A stretch of DNA of 5,774 bases. It comes from Thermoplasmata archaeon (lineage in GTDB: Archaea > Thermoplasmatota > Thermoplasmata > Thermoplasmatales > Thermoplasmataceae). The translations under genes and the position numbers were made by a program. The notes under the pieces were generated by a model. It was not told the origin of the DNA, ran no database searches, and saw only the letters and a list, made by a program, of their open reading frames with translations. Location: assembly GCA_021826765.1 (NCBI GenBank), contig JAKAYK010000067.1, positions 1-5,774 of the forward strand, given 5' to 3'. This document shows positions 1 through 5,645 of the stretch, piece after piece; position 1 is the stretch's first letter; each line of letters starts with the position of its first letter.

Positions 1-42
1 TTAGGTTGTAATTACTATGAACATGAGGAAGATTCCGTTTGA
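1..42 (+). CDS. Possible C-terminal tail of an upstream gene (partial)
   Basis: The frame starting at base 1 is open from the window edge and reads LGCNYYEHEEDSV before a TGA at 40-42. The acidic, polar tail is plausible as a protein C-terminus. Its stop overlaps the TTG at 39-41 that starts the Orc1/Cdc6-like gene (TTGA), an arrangement typical of translationally coupled genes. Only 13 codons are visible, so no function can be given and the frame could be open by chance. Confidence 0.3.
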   Translation, partial: LGCNYYEHEEDSV

Positions 43-1139
43 TAGTATCCAATCCTGAAGTTTTTGATTTCTCATACATACCAGAAAAGTTCAGGTTCAG
101 GGAAAAACAGAAGTCTGTAATAGAGAGCCTTTCCATTGCTCCACTTCTTTCCGGTGTTGCCAATACAGTTTCAATCTACGGAAGATCCGGAACAGGAAAG
201 ACTGCCACAGTAAGGCGGATAATCTCAGGAAACACAAAATTCAGGAGTTATTATTTCAACACAATTTCCCTGACCAATGTGAGGAACATCCTTCTGGAGG
301 TCATCCATGGAGGGAGGGCTTTCGTCATGGCCAACCAGCCCTATGCAGAACTGTTTGAAAAGATAGGCCAGATGAAGGATAAGAATATTCTTCTGGTTCT
401 GGATGAGGCCACAAACATACTGAAATTTGACAGGGAAGGAATATACAACCTCATACGGAACAAGGAGATCTACGGAACAAACATCGGGGTGATTTTCATC
501 ACCATGGATGATCCATCCCTCTTCCTCACTGAGAGGGAAAAGAGGTCCATGGGACTCTTCTCATCCATCAACTTTCCCAGATACTTAAGCAGCGAACTGT
601 TCCAGATTGTGCATGACAGGGCAGTGGAAGGACTCTTTCCAGGTTCATTTGATGATGGCATAATAGAGTCCATAAGTGAAATGTCTGAGCCTTCAGGCAG
701 TGCCAGGGTTGCCATAGAGCTTCTCCAGAAATCTGCCTTCATCAGCACCCACAGGGGAGGGAAAACCATTGAGATGGAAGATCTCAGGACGGCCAATTCC
801 ATCATCAGCCCCTATGTAACGGAGAGCAGGCTTTCCGGGTTCTCCTATGATGATCTGATGGTTCTTCTGGCCCTATGCAGGGCCCTCCATCATTCATCCT
901 CTGCCACGACGCCAGAGGTCATTTCCTCCCTCACCCTCCTCATGGAACATTATTATGGCACACCCATAAGCAGGCTGAACTTCTACAGGATAGTGCGGAA
1001 GCTTGAGAACAGCGGCATTGTCGAGGGCAGAATAATGGGAAATGGCTATGGAAAGGGTGTGGCAAAGGTCCTGGCAATAAATGACATACCTGTCCACATT
1101 CTTGAGGAGAAGATAGAATCCATACTGAATGCCATGTGA
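39..1139 (+). CDS. Orc1/Cdc6-family AAA+ ATPase with C-terminal winged helix, divergent paralogue
   Basis: This family binds origin DNA as an initiator and helicase loader; some archaeal paralogues instead act as transcription regulators. In the 366 residues I see the N-terminal lead-in PEVFDFSYIPEKFRFRE, a Walker A GRSGTGKT at 48-55 and a Walker B LLVLDE at 118-123. An Arg (R166) lies in the box VII region, an initiator-specific segment around INFPRY (177-182), and a sensor 2 Arg in GSARVAIEL (R223). A winged-helix region at about 265-355 has a Gly-rich wing near GNGYGKG. Sensor 1, usually ISND in archaeal homologues, reads ITMD (154-157), so the conserved Asn is Met156. The start is TTG, chosen because an in-frame TGA lies at 24-26, the protein begins as the family does, and GAGGAAG at 25-31 can serve as ribosome binding site. 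At 366 residues it is somewhat shorter than typical (about 390-410). It converges on the polymerase gene with 9 bp between stops. The family call is secure; whether it is the main initiator or a regulator is not. Confidence 0.93.
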   Translation: MIVSNPEVFDFSYIPEKFRFREKQKSVIESLSIAPLLSGVANTVSIYGRSGTGKTATVRRIISGNTKFRSYYFNTISLTNVRNILLEVIHGGRAFVMANQPYAELFEKIGQMKDKNILLVLDEATNILKFDREGIYNLIRNKEIYGTNIGVIFITMDDPSLFLTEREKRSMGLFSSINFPRYLSSELFQIVHDRAVEGLFPGSFDDGIIESISEMSEPSGSARVAIELLQKSAFISTHRGGKTIEMEDLRTANSIISPYVTESRLSGFSYDDLMVLLALCRALHHSSSATTPEVISSLTLLMEHYYGTPISRLNFYRIVRKLENSGIVEGRIMGNGYGKGVAKVLAINDIPVHILEEKIESILNAM

Positions 1140-1148
1140 TTCCCTGCA

Positions 1149-3158
1149 TCACGGGTATTCGGTCAGTTTTTTCTGGACTGAGGGAGAAAGATTCAGGGAT
1201 GAAAATATGAAGTCTATGGGTTCAAAGGACCTCATCAGAAGTTTTCTGTAATACTTCATGTCAGGCTTTGCCTCATCGCCTGGAAGTGAGAGTGTTTTTC
1301 TCTTCTCATCGGAAACAATCGCCATCCTGGTTTCTCCGGGATTAATTTCAAGGCCCCTTTTTTCAAGTGTCTCTCCCAGGGATTTTCTGATGGTCATGGA
1401 GGCATATTCCCCATGCCTTTTCTGCATGTGGAATTCTATCATGTAGTCATCTGTGCTGATGTATGAGGGCATGCTGAGGTATCTTTTCTTGAGTTTTTCC
1501 ACCTGATCGTATTTTTCCCTGATCTCTTCGGGTGTTCTGCATCCTGACAGCACATCCAGGGCATCCTTCTGGAAATTCTTGCATATATTTGGAGAATCCC
1601 TTCTCCTGATCTCTATCCCTCTTATCTTGTATGTTCCATCATGCTTCAGGCCAAAATACCTGTTCAGGGAACCTTCACCATTCTTTGCAGGCACAAACAC
1701 TATCCACCTGTAATGTCCCTCTTCCACAATGCCTATGGACGTTTCCCTGCTGATCTTTTCAAGAAGTTCATCTATGCTGCCGTTGCCCTTTATCCAGAGG
1801 GAATCAACTATTCCATGTATGATGGTGAAGCCCATATCCCTGCAGATGTCAATGGATTTCTTCAGGACATATCTTCCTGTGGCAGTTATGGCCTCATGGG
1901 CCTCGATCTTCCCGAATTTTGCATTCTTGTATCCTGTGTAGCCAAAGGATGTGAGAAGCATCCATTTCAGCGCTTTGTCCCTCTTCTCATAAACCGGGCT
2001 TAGATGCTTCACTGATTTATAGAAAAGCCTCCGTTTCAGCAGCATGTCAAGGGCTGAAGGCAGGAATCCCCTTTCCTCACTTATCCTGTATGGAGTTCCA
2101 TCCACGGGCCTTCCATGGTGAAAATTTATTGTTTCTGGGGATATATTATAATTCACCATGATGCTTGGGTACATGGATGAGAAATCTATCTCATGGACAT
2201 CACTGTAAATTCCCGGCTCAGGCTGGAGCACCAGTCCACCCATATCTGTGGAAAGCAGTGTTTCCAGATTCTTTTCATATTCATGATCATTCTTGTAGTA
2301 TGGTATCATTATGTTCTGTTTCAGGGCGAAAGTTTCCTCCATGGAGGACACTGCGCTTCCGCTCGTCATGACTGCTGCCTTCTCCGGGCTCAGGCCAGAC
2401 ATTCTGGATGTTTCTATGAGGCCCTCAATTCCAGCTTCCTGAAGTATAAAGGAATCCATGGGGATGCACAGTTTTCCCGGAATTCTCACATTTGCCGATT
2501 TTGAGTGCGTCACCCCGTAGGATTCATACGTGGTGCTTTTGGCAGAGGAAAAGGATGGAACACCAATTCCCATGTTCCTCATGATCATGAGTATTTTTGA
2601 GAAGAATCTGTCTCTGTTGTCATAGATGATCATCATGCTGTTCCTGATCAATCCTGAAAGTTCTTCAAGAACATCTGTTTCAATGTTCATGAACTGCCTG
2701 CCATTCAGGCTAATCTTTTCGGGGGCGCCGTATTTCATCCTGCCTTCCACAGTCACATGCGGTATATTCATGTCAAAATCCATGGGATCATCCAGGATGA
2801 AGTATGAAAGATCATTCTCTGCCAGAAATCTGAGATGGTTGTTGATGTCTGCATTATAGATCATGAATTTCCTGTGATTGCCTATGCTTTCTATGATCTG
2901 TATGGTCCTGTTCAGGGAACCTGGCTTTTCGAATATCTTCAGCCCTTCAACCTTTCCATATACGTCCTTCCCCACATCCCACTGGTGCTCTATATTTCCA
3001 GTATCCAGCTGTCTTTCCAGAAATTCAAGATCATACCTGTCACCTGAGGCAAATATCCACGTCCTGCATGGGAAGCTCTCATGGGAAACATGTTTTCCGT
3101 CGTATTTCCACAGCGTGATCCTGTCAGTTCCAGTGGTGTTTATTATGGTATCATTCAT
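1149..3158 (-). CDS. polB2: Divergent B-family DNA polymerase, PolB2/Dpo2 type
   Basis: The 669-residue protein has the B-family fold order. Residues 1-160 match the N-terminal domain (MIYNADINNHLRFL at 99-112). A reduced exonuclease-like region spans about 160-300, followed by palm/fingers and a thumb. Motif A is DFSSMYPSI (325-333) with D325 kept. Motif B, normally KxxxNSxYG, is KWMLLTSFG (398-406), so Asn-Ser is Leu-Thr and Tyr is Phe. Motif C, normally YGDTDS, is HGIVDS (448-453), keeping only the second Asp, D452. Downstream, YKIRGIEIRRRD (510-521) matches the conserved RGxExxRRD region. No exonuclease DxE, NxxxFD or YxxxD motif is recognisable, so proofreading is probably absent. This pattern fits the archaeal PolB2 family, first called inactivated and later linked in Sulfolobus to damage tolerance. 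The ATG at 3158 was chosen over an upstream ATG at 3305: it gives an 8-bp overlap with the preceding gene's stop (AATGAATGA), GAAGG lies 5 nt upstream, and the extra 49 residues look non-homologous. It is the last gene of a three-gene operon. Confidence 0.9.
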   Translation of the reverse strand: MNDTIINTTGTDRITLWKYDGKHVSHESFPCRTWIFASGDRYDLEFLERQLDTGNIEHQWDVGKDVYGKVEGLKIFEKPGSLNRTIQIIESIGNHRKFMIYNADINNHLRFLAENDLSYFILDDPMDFDMNIPHVTVEGRMKYGAPEKISLNGRQFMNIETDVLEELSGLIRNSMMIIYDNRDRFFSKILMIMRNMGIGVPSFSSAKSTTYESYGVTHSKSANVRIPGKLCIPMDSFILQEAGIEGLIETSRMSGLSPEKAAVMTSGSAVSSMEETFALKQNIMIPYYKNDHEYEKNLETLLSTDMGGLVLQPEPGIYSDVHEIDFSSMYPSIMVNYNISPETINFHHGRPVDGTPYRISEERGFLPSALDMLLKRRLFYKSVKHLSPVYEKRDKALKWMLLTSFGYTGYKNAKFGKIEAHEAITATGRYVLKKSIDICRDMGFTIIHGIVDSLWIKGNGSIDELLEKISRETSIGIVEEGHYRWIVFVPAKNGEGSLNRYFGLKHDGTYKIRGIEIRRRDSPNICKNFQKDALDVLSGCRTPEEIREKYDQVEKLKKRYLSMPSYISTDDYMIEFHMQKRHGEYASMTIRKSLGETLEKRGLEINPGETRMAIVSDEKRKTLSLPGDEAKPDMKYYRKLLMRSFEPIDFIFSSLNLSPSVQKKLTEYP
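1167..1172 (+). terminator. Possible T-tract terminator of the Orc1/Cdc6-like gene
   Basis: A run of six T lies on the plus strand 27 bp past the stop of the Orc1/Cdc6-like gene, inside the 3' end of the convergent polymerase gene. Archaeal transcription often stops at such T-tracts without a hairpin. A run of six is short and could be coincidental. Confidence 0.2.
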
Positions 3159-3390
3159 TCTTGCCTTCAAAAAGAAGTATCTCCCTGCGCATCTCCACAA
3201 GCATGAAAAGTATGGTGAAAAGCGGATCATCCCTTGGAAGAAACTGGAGCTCAGGTGCATGCTTCCTTCCATAGGATACAAGCTTCTGCATCTCCTCCAG
3301 TTCATTGTCGCTTATCATGCCTTTTATCCTGTTTATATCCTCAAGCATGAGATCAAAGGACTGCCTGAGGCTCGGCGTGGTTCTTCCCAT
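3151..3390 (-). CDS. Small helical protein of the PolB2 operon
   Basis: This 79-residue protein begins MGRTTPSLRQSF and ends in GKNE. It is charged, has no Cys, and is predicted by eye to be almost wholly helical: two amphipathic helices rich in Glu, Leu and Met (about residues 5-40), a Pro-containing turn (PELQFLPRDDP), then a hydrophobic helix (LFTILFMLVEMRREILLF). I recognise no enzymatic motif. It lies between the RecA-like gene and the polymerase and overlaps the polymerase start by 8 bp, so the two are probably translationally coupled and made in similar amounts. An ATG at 3396 would add two residues and overlap the upstream stop as ATGA. I prefer the ATG at 3390 because the strong GGAGGTG site is 8 nt from it but only 2 nt from the other. 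A role as a polymerase partner or adaptor is inference from position only. Confidence 0.8.
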   Translation of the reverse strand: MGRTTPSLRQSFDLMLEDINRIKGMISDNELEEMQKLVSYGRKHAPELQFLPRDDPLFTILFMLVEMRREILLFEGKNE

Positions 3391-3392
3391 TA

Positions 3393-3818
3393 TCATGCCA
3401 CCTCCCCTATGTTTCCATATGCAGGATCATGTTTGTTTGTTGCCATGGAGAATATGGGGGAATAATCTCCCACAACATTCATTGCAATATCGCAGTGGTT
3501 TGAAATTGCCCTGATTCTGAGAACATCATATATGGAATAAACTGTGGGCAGCTTCCAGTCATCCATGACTTTCGAGTTCATGCATATGTAGCATGCCGTG
3601 GAATTCATCTCCATGAGCACGCGAAGAAACTGATGGCTGGTGAGTATCCTCGTGACGAAAACCTGTTCTATGGGAAATTTTCTCAGCACATGCCAGGGCG
3701 GGAGCATTATTCCATCAGAGAGGAAAAGACTCACCTTCCCATGTTTTGACACCATGTTCTCAACTGTTTCCTGGAGCAGATCCAGATTCAATTTTCCTGT
3801 CCTGAATATCTTCAGCAT
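3393..3818 (-). CDS. Degenerate RecA/RadA-like core protein without a P-loop, first gene of the PolB2 operon
   Basis: The 141-residue protein resembles a minimal RecA/RadA-type core by pattern. GKVSLFLSDGI (27-37) looks like the first strand and the loop where a Walker A would sit, but there is no GxxxxGK[ST]. IEQVFVTRILTSHQFLRVL (50-68) resembles the RadA segment V-x-RAF-x-S-x-HQ. ACYICMNSK (75-83) sits where Walker B (hhhhD) would be, without the Asp. DVLRIRAISNHCDIAMNVVG (98-117) resembles the later helix and strand holding the TNQ motif. It is far shorter than RadA (about 320) and lacks the HhH domain. ATP hydrolysis is therefore not expected; a structural or adaptor role beside the polymerase is inference, analogous to bacterial ImuA next to ImuB/DnaE2. 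The start is the first ATG after a TTTATA promoter about 34 bp upstream, giving a leader of only about 8 nt. Its stop overlaps the next gene's region. The RecA relation is from visual similarity only. Confidence 0.75.
   Translation of the reverse strand: MLKIFRTGKLNLDLLQETVENMVSKHGKVSLFLSDGIMLPPWHVLRKFPIEQVFVTRILTSHQFLRVLMEMNSTACYICMNSKVMDDWKLPTVYSIYDVLRIRAISNHCDIAMNVVGDYSPIFSMATNKHDPAYGNIGEVA
3399..3405 (-). promoter_or_regulatory. Strong Shine-Dalgarno site for the small helical protein
   Basis: The minus strand reads GGAGGTG here, a near-perfect match to the archaeal 16S rRNA 3' end. It lies within the last codons of the RecA-like gene. The spacing of 8 nt to the ATG at 3390, against 2 nt to the ATG at 3396, decides the start of the small gene. 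Confidence 0.7.
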
Positions 3819-3848
3819 ATGTTATCCGGTAATCATGCCCACTGGCGC

Positions 3849-3855
3849 TATAAAG
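3849..3855 (-). promoter_or_regulatory. TATA box of the RecA-like / small protein / PolB2 operon
   Basis: The minus strand reads CTTTATA, close to the archaeal TATA consensus, in the 155-bp gap before the RecA-like gene. Its centre is 34 bp upstream of the ATG at 3818. Initiation about 25 bp downstream would give a leader of 8-10 nt, normal for archaea. No other good TATA element lies between it and the start codon. No strong purine-rich BRE is seen upstream. Confidence 0.5.
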
Positions 3856-3864
3856 ACATCAATG

Positions 3865-3891
3865 GAAATTCAAAATGAAAAAATGAATTTC
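3865..3891. repeat. 7-bp inverted repeat upstream of the PolB2 operon TATA box, candidate operator
   Basis: GAAATTC at 3865-3871 and GAATTTC at 3885-3891 are perfect inverted copies separated by 13 bp of A-rich sequence. The near arm ends 9 bp upstream of the TATA box, where an activator or BRE-adjacent regulator would sit. Each arm contains AATTTC, one copy per strand, matching the ANTTTC box reported for DNA-damage-responsive promoters in Sulfolobus. The repeat is AT-rich and short, so chance occurrence is possible. Confidence 0.4.
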
Positions 3892-3973
3892 ATGCCCGAT
3901 CTATGCGAAGAATCTCTTAATGGGATTGGAAAACGGTTAAATATCATCTTATCAGAAGACGAAGAGGCAGTGT

Positions 3974-4585
3974 TCAGAACGGATCCTCATCCTCAGGTAT
4001 TCTTATGAGATTCAGGAGGAATGTGTGGAAGAATGGCCTGGAAAAATAAAACGCATTCTTTCTTGCCCTCCTGCTCCTCACCCTTGTCTGCACCTTGAAT
4101 TTTTTCATGATTCTCCTGACATATTCCATTTCCGGCCTGAGGTCTGCGGTTCTGTCCATTGTGCCAACCTTCATTGAAACCTTTGCCTTCTGTATGCCGG
4201 AGTTGTATATGGCCAGATCAATAACCATGGATTTCTCGCTTATCATGTTTATCCTGGAAAGATTCTGTATTAGGGACATTGCATAGTGCGGTTCCCTCTC
4301 ACCTCTGGCGGAGAGGGCGTAAAGGAAGAAATTCTCTGTTTCATCCTGATCCATGACCTCATCCAATTTCACAGAATAGAGCCTCTTGAAGAATGATTTC
4401 ATGAGGGCCATGGACTCAGGCCCGTTGCTTCCTATATAGAAATCTGTCATCTGGCGGGTGCATACCATCCTGAACCTGTTAGTGTCATTCTTCCAAGGCA
4501 CCAGCATTTCACTCATTCTCCTGTATTTCCAGACATCAGTGGCAGGATAGGGTTCAGTGAATGTAAGCCTGAACCATTGATACAT
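3974..4585 (-). CDS. Uncharacterised 203-residue protein coupled to the aminotransferase
   Basis: I do not recognise this protein with confidence. Its start ATG shares one base with the aminotransferase stop (TGATG), so the two are translationally coupled. There is no signal peptide or clear membrane segment. It begins MYQWFRLTFTEPYP, alternates beta-strand-like stretches (NRFRMVCTRQMTDFYIGS, 36-53; KSMVIDLAIYN, 118-128) with helices (PESMALMKSFFKRLYSV, 56-72), and carries a strongly basic stretch at 161-176 (KKFKVQTRVRSRRARK). It ends in the acidic PEDEDPF. The strand-strand-helix order at 36-76 faintly recalls the N-terminal domain of VirB4/HerA-like ATPases, but there is no P-loop here and none follows in the 155-bp gap downstream, so it would be a stand-alone N-domain or a remnant. 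The basic patch could bind nucleic acid. The reading frame has normal codon use and a clean stop, which argues for a real gene. Confidence 0.75.
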   Translation of the reverse strand: MYQWFRLTFTEPYPATDVWKYRRMSEMLVPWKNDTNRFRMVCTRQMTDFYIGSNGPESMALMKSFFKRLYSVKLDEVMDQDETENFFLYALSARGEREPHYAMSLIQNLSRINMISEKSMVIDLAIYNSGIQKAKVSMKVGTMDRTADLRPEMEYVRRIMKKFKVQTRVRSRRARKNAFYFSRPFFHTFLLNLIRIPEDEDPF

Positions 4586-5601
4586 CAGAGGCCCCCATAA
4601 TATTTGCTGAGCTCATCCAGCCCATCTGAAAATTTCTCTTCGGGCAAGAGGTAACAGAGCCTGTACCCGTCCCGTGCCATGAAATACCTGCCAGGGGCCA
4701 CAAGAACACCGTGTTTCCTGAACATTTCAGATGCATCTTCCCTGCCCTTATTGAAAATGTATGTGAAAGAAGTTGTATCTATGGGAGTATGCTGCAGATC
4801 CATCTTTTCAAGCCATGATTTCAACCTTTTCCTGTTATTCTGAACCAGGGACATCACATCTTTCCTGATCTGTTCCCTCTTCTCAAGAACTTTCATTGCG
4901 AAGTAAAGTGAAAGGGCATTGCTGCTGCCTGTGGAAAGGAATCTGTATTCACTCATTTTCCTTATGGCATCTCTCTCCCCCATGAGCCAGCCAACCCTGA
5001 AGGGGCCTATCCCATAGAATTTTGTCATGGTGGTGGAAGTGAACATGTTCTCCCTTTTTCCAAACAGAGTCACAGGTTTCTGTGGAAATGTGAACTCCAT
5101 GAATGTTTCATCGACAAATGCAAGGTTGCCTGAATCTTCAAGGAACCATGGCATTCTCTCTCTGACCTCAATAGCTGTGGGATTATTTGGCGAGGTGAAA
5201 CTGAGCGATTCGTCCGGGGAAAGTTTCATTCCTTCAGGATCAGACTCTGTCCTGAAATTGAATCCATAACTGGAAGGAACCCGGTAAATGGGTTCATATT
5301 CCGGCACAGGCACAACTATTCTGCCTGAATTCATATTGAGGTATAGTGATGCAACCTGGATAGCTTCTGATCCTCCCTCTGTGGGAAGCACCTGATCCAT
5401 CTCAATGCTATAGAGTTCTGCAACCCTTTCACGGAAAAGTTCATCCATATGGGGCACACTGGACTGGAATTCTCTTTTGTCCATGTCTATTTGGTATTTT
5501 TCAAGATCCAGAAAAGGCATTCCGCTTCCGGTAAAATCGTATCTGCTGCTTTTGTTATGGTCAAGGATCCACCTGAAAACGTTATCATGTATGTCGTTCA
5601 T
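4585..5601 (-). CDS. Class I/II PLP-dependent aminotransferase
   Basis: The 338-residue protein is a fold-type I aminotransferase that moves an amino group between an amino acid and a 2-oxo acid using pyridoxal phosphate in the cytoplasm. Visible motifs are TEGGSEAI (74-81, cofactor phosphate loop), SPNNPT (137-142, cofactor Asn), FVDETFMEF (162-170, D164 pairs with the pyridine nitrogen; the usual Tyr is Phe167), TMTKFYGIGPFRVGW (191-205, K194 the Schiff-base lysine, R202 phosphate-binding), GVLVAPGRYF (298-307) and GYRLCYL (312-318, R314 for the substrate carboxylate). The length is close to HisC/CobC-like members and shorter than typical aspartate aminotransferases (about 390), so the substrate is left open. 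The start at 5601 was chosen over an ATG at 5703: the extension would overlap the coding frame of the cupredoxin-like gene and looks unrelated to aminotransferases. No Shine-Dalgarno site precedes it; a T-rich TATA-like element at -17 to -27 suggests a leaderless transcript. Confidence 0.92.
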   Translation of the reverse strand: MNDIHDNVFRWILDHNKSSRYDFTGSGMPFLDLEKYQIDMDKREFQSSVPHMDELFRERVAELYSIEMDQVLPTEGGSEAIQVASLYLNMNSGRIVVPVPEYEPIYRVPSSYGFNFRTESDPEGMKLSPDESLSFTSPNNPTAIEVRERMPWFLEDSGNLAFVDETFMEFTFPQKPVTLFGKRENMFTSTTMTKFYGIGPFRVGWLMGERDAIRKMSEYRFLSTGSSNALSLYFAMKVLEKREQIRKDVMSLVQNNRKRLKSWLEKMDLQHTPIDTTSFTYIFNKGREDASEMFRKHGVLVAPGRYFMARDGYRLCYLLPEEKFSDGLDELSKYYGGL

Positions 5602-5617
5602 ACAGGTGATATCCGGG

Positions 5618-5628
5618 AAATAAAAAAA
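5618..5628 (-). promoter_or_regulatory. T-rich element: TATA-like box of the aminotransferase and/or T-tract terminator of the upstream gene
   Basis: The minus strand reads TTTTTTTATTT, 17-27 nt upstream of the aminotransferase ATG, the spacing expected of a TATA box in leaderless archaeal transcription. It also lies about 18 bp past the cupredoxin-like stop, where a T-run can terminate transcription. The absence of a ribosome binding site before the aminotransferase favours the promoter reading. Confidence 0.4.
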
Positions 5629-5645
5629 TGTTGTTAATTTAGTTA

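Noticed and set aside
17..58. ATG-initiated short frame (MNMRKIPFDSIQS) preceding the Orc1/Cdc6 protein, suggesting a frameshifted N-terminus
   Set aside because: A shift would be needed to join it to the family-like sequence, but the TTG at 39 already gives a full family N-terminus with a usable ribosome binding site, so no frameshift needs to be invoked.
470..805. Minus-strand open frame of 111 codons inside the Orc1/Cdc6-like gene
   Set aside because: Antisense to the conserved AAA+ domain, composition rich in Ser, Met and Pro as expected for a shadow of a coding strand.
1140..1148. Hairpin-type bidirectional terminator between the convergent genes
   Set aside because: The 9-bp gap and its flanks do not form a convincing stem; CCCTG and CACGGG do not pair as perfect arms.
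3159..3305. Upstream ATG extending the polymerase by 49 residues
   Set aside because: The extension runs antiparallel to nothing but lies wholly over the small helical protein's frame on the same strand, is Cys/Arg/Ser-rich and unlike a polymerase N-terminus, while the ATG at 3158 has the classic stop-start overlap and a GAAGG site.
2878..3465. Plus-strand open frame of 195 codons
   Set aside because: It lies opposite the polymerase start, the small helical gene and the RecA-like gene, has biased composition rich in Ser, Phe, Pro and His, and shows no domain pattern; it is an antisense shadow.
3819..3973. Possible small RNA or short gene in the 155-bp gap
   Set aside because: The longest minus-strand frame there is about 25 codons (starting MIFNRFPIPLRD) with no ribosome binding site, and no stable long hairpin is evident beyond the short inverted repeat; the gap is better explained as the promoter region.
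3640..4008. Plus-strand open frame of 122 codons spanning the promoter gap
   Set aside because: It runs opposite the first half of the RecA-like gene and the operon promoter and ends opposite the 203-residue gene's tail; no recognisable motif and no good start signal.
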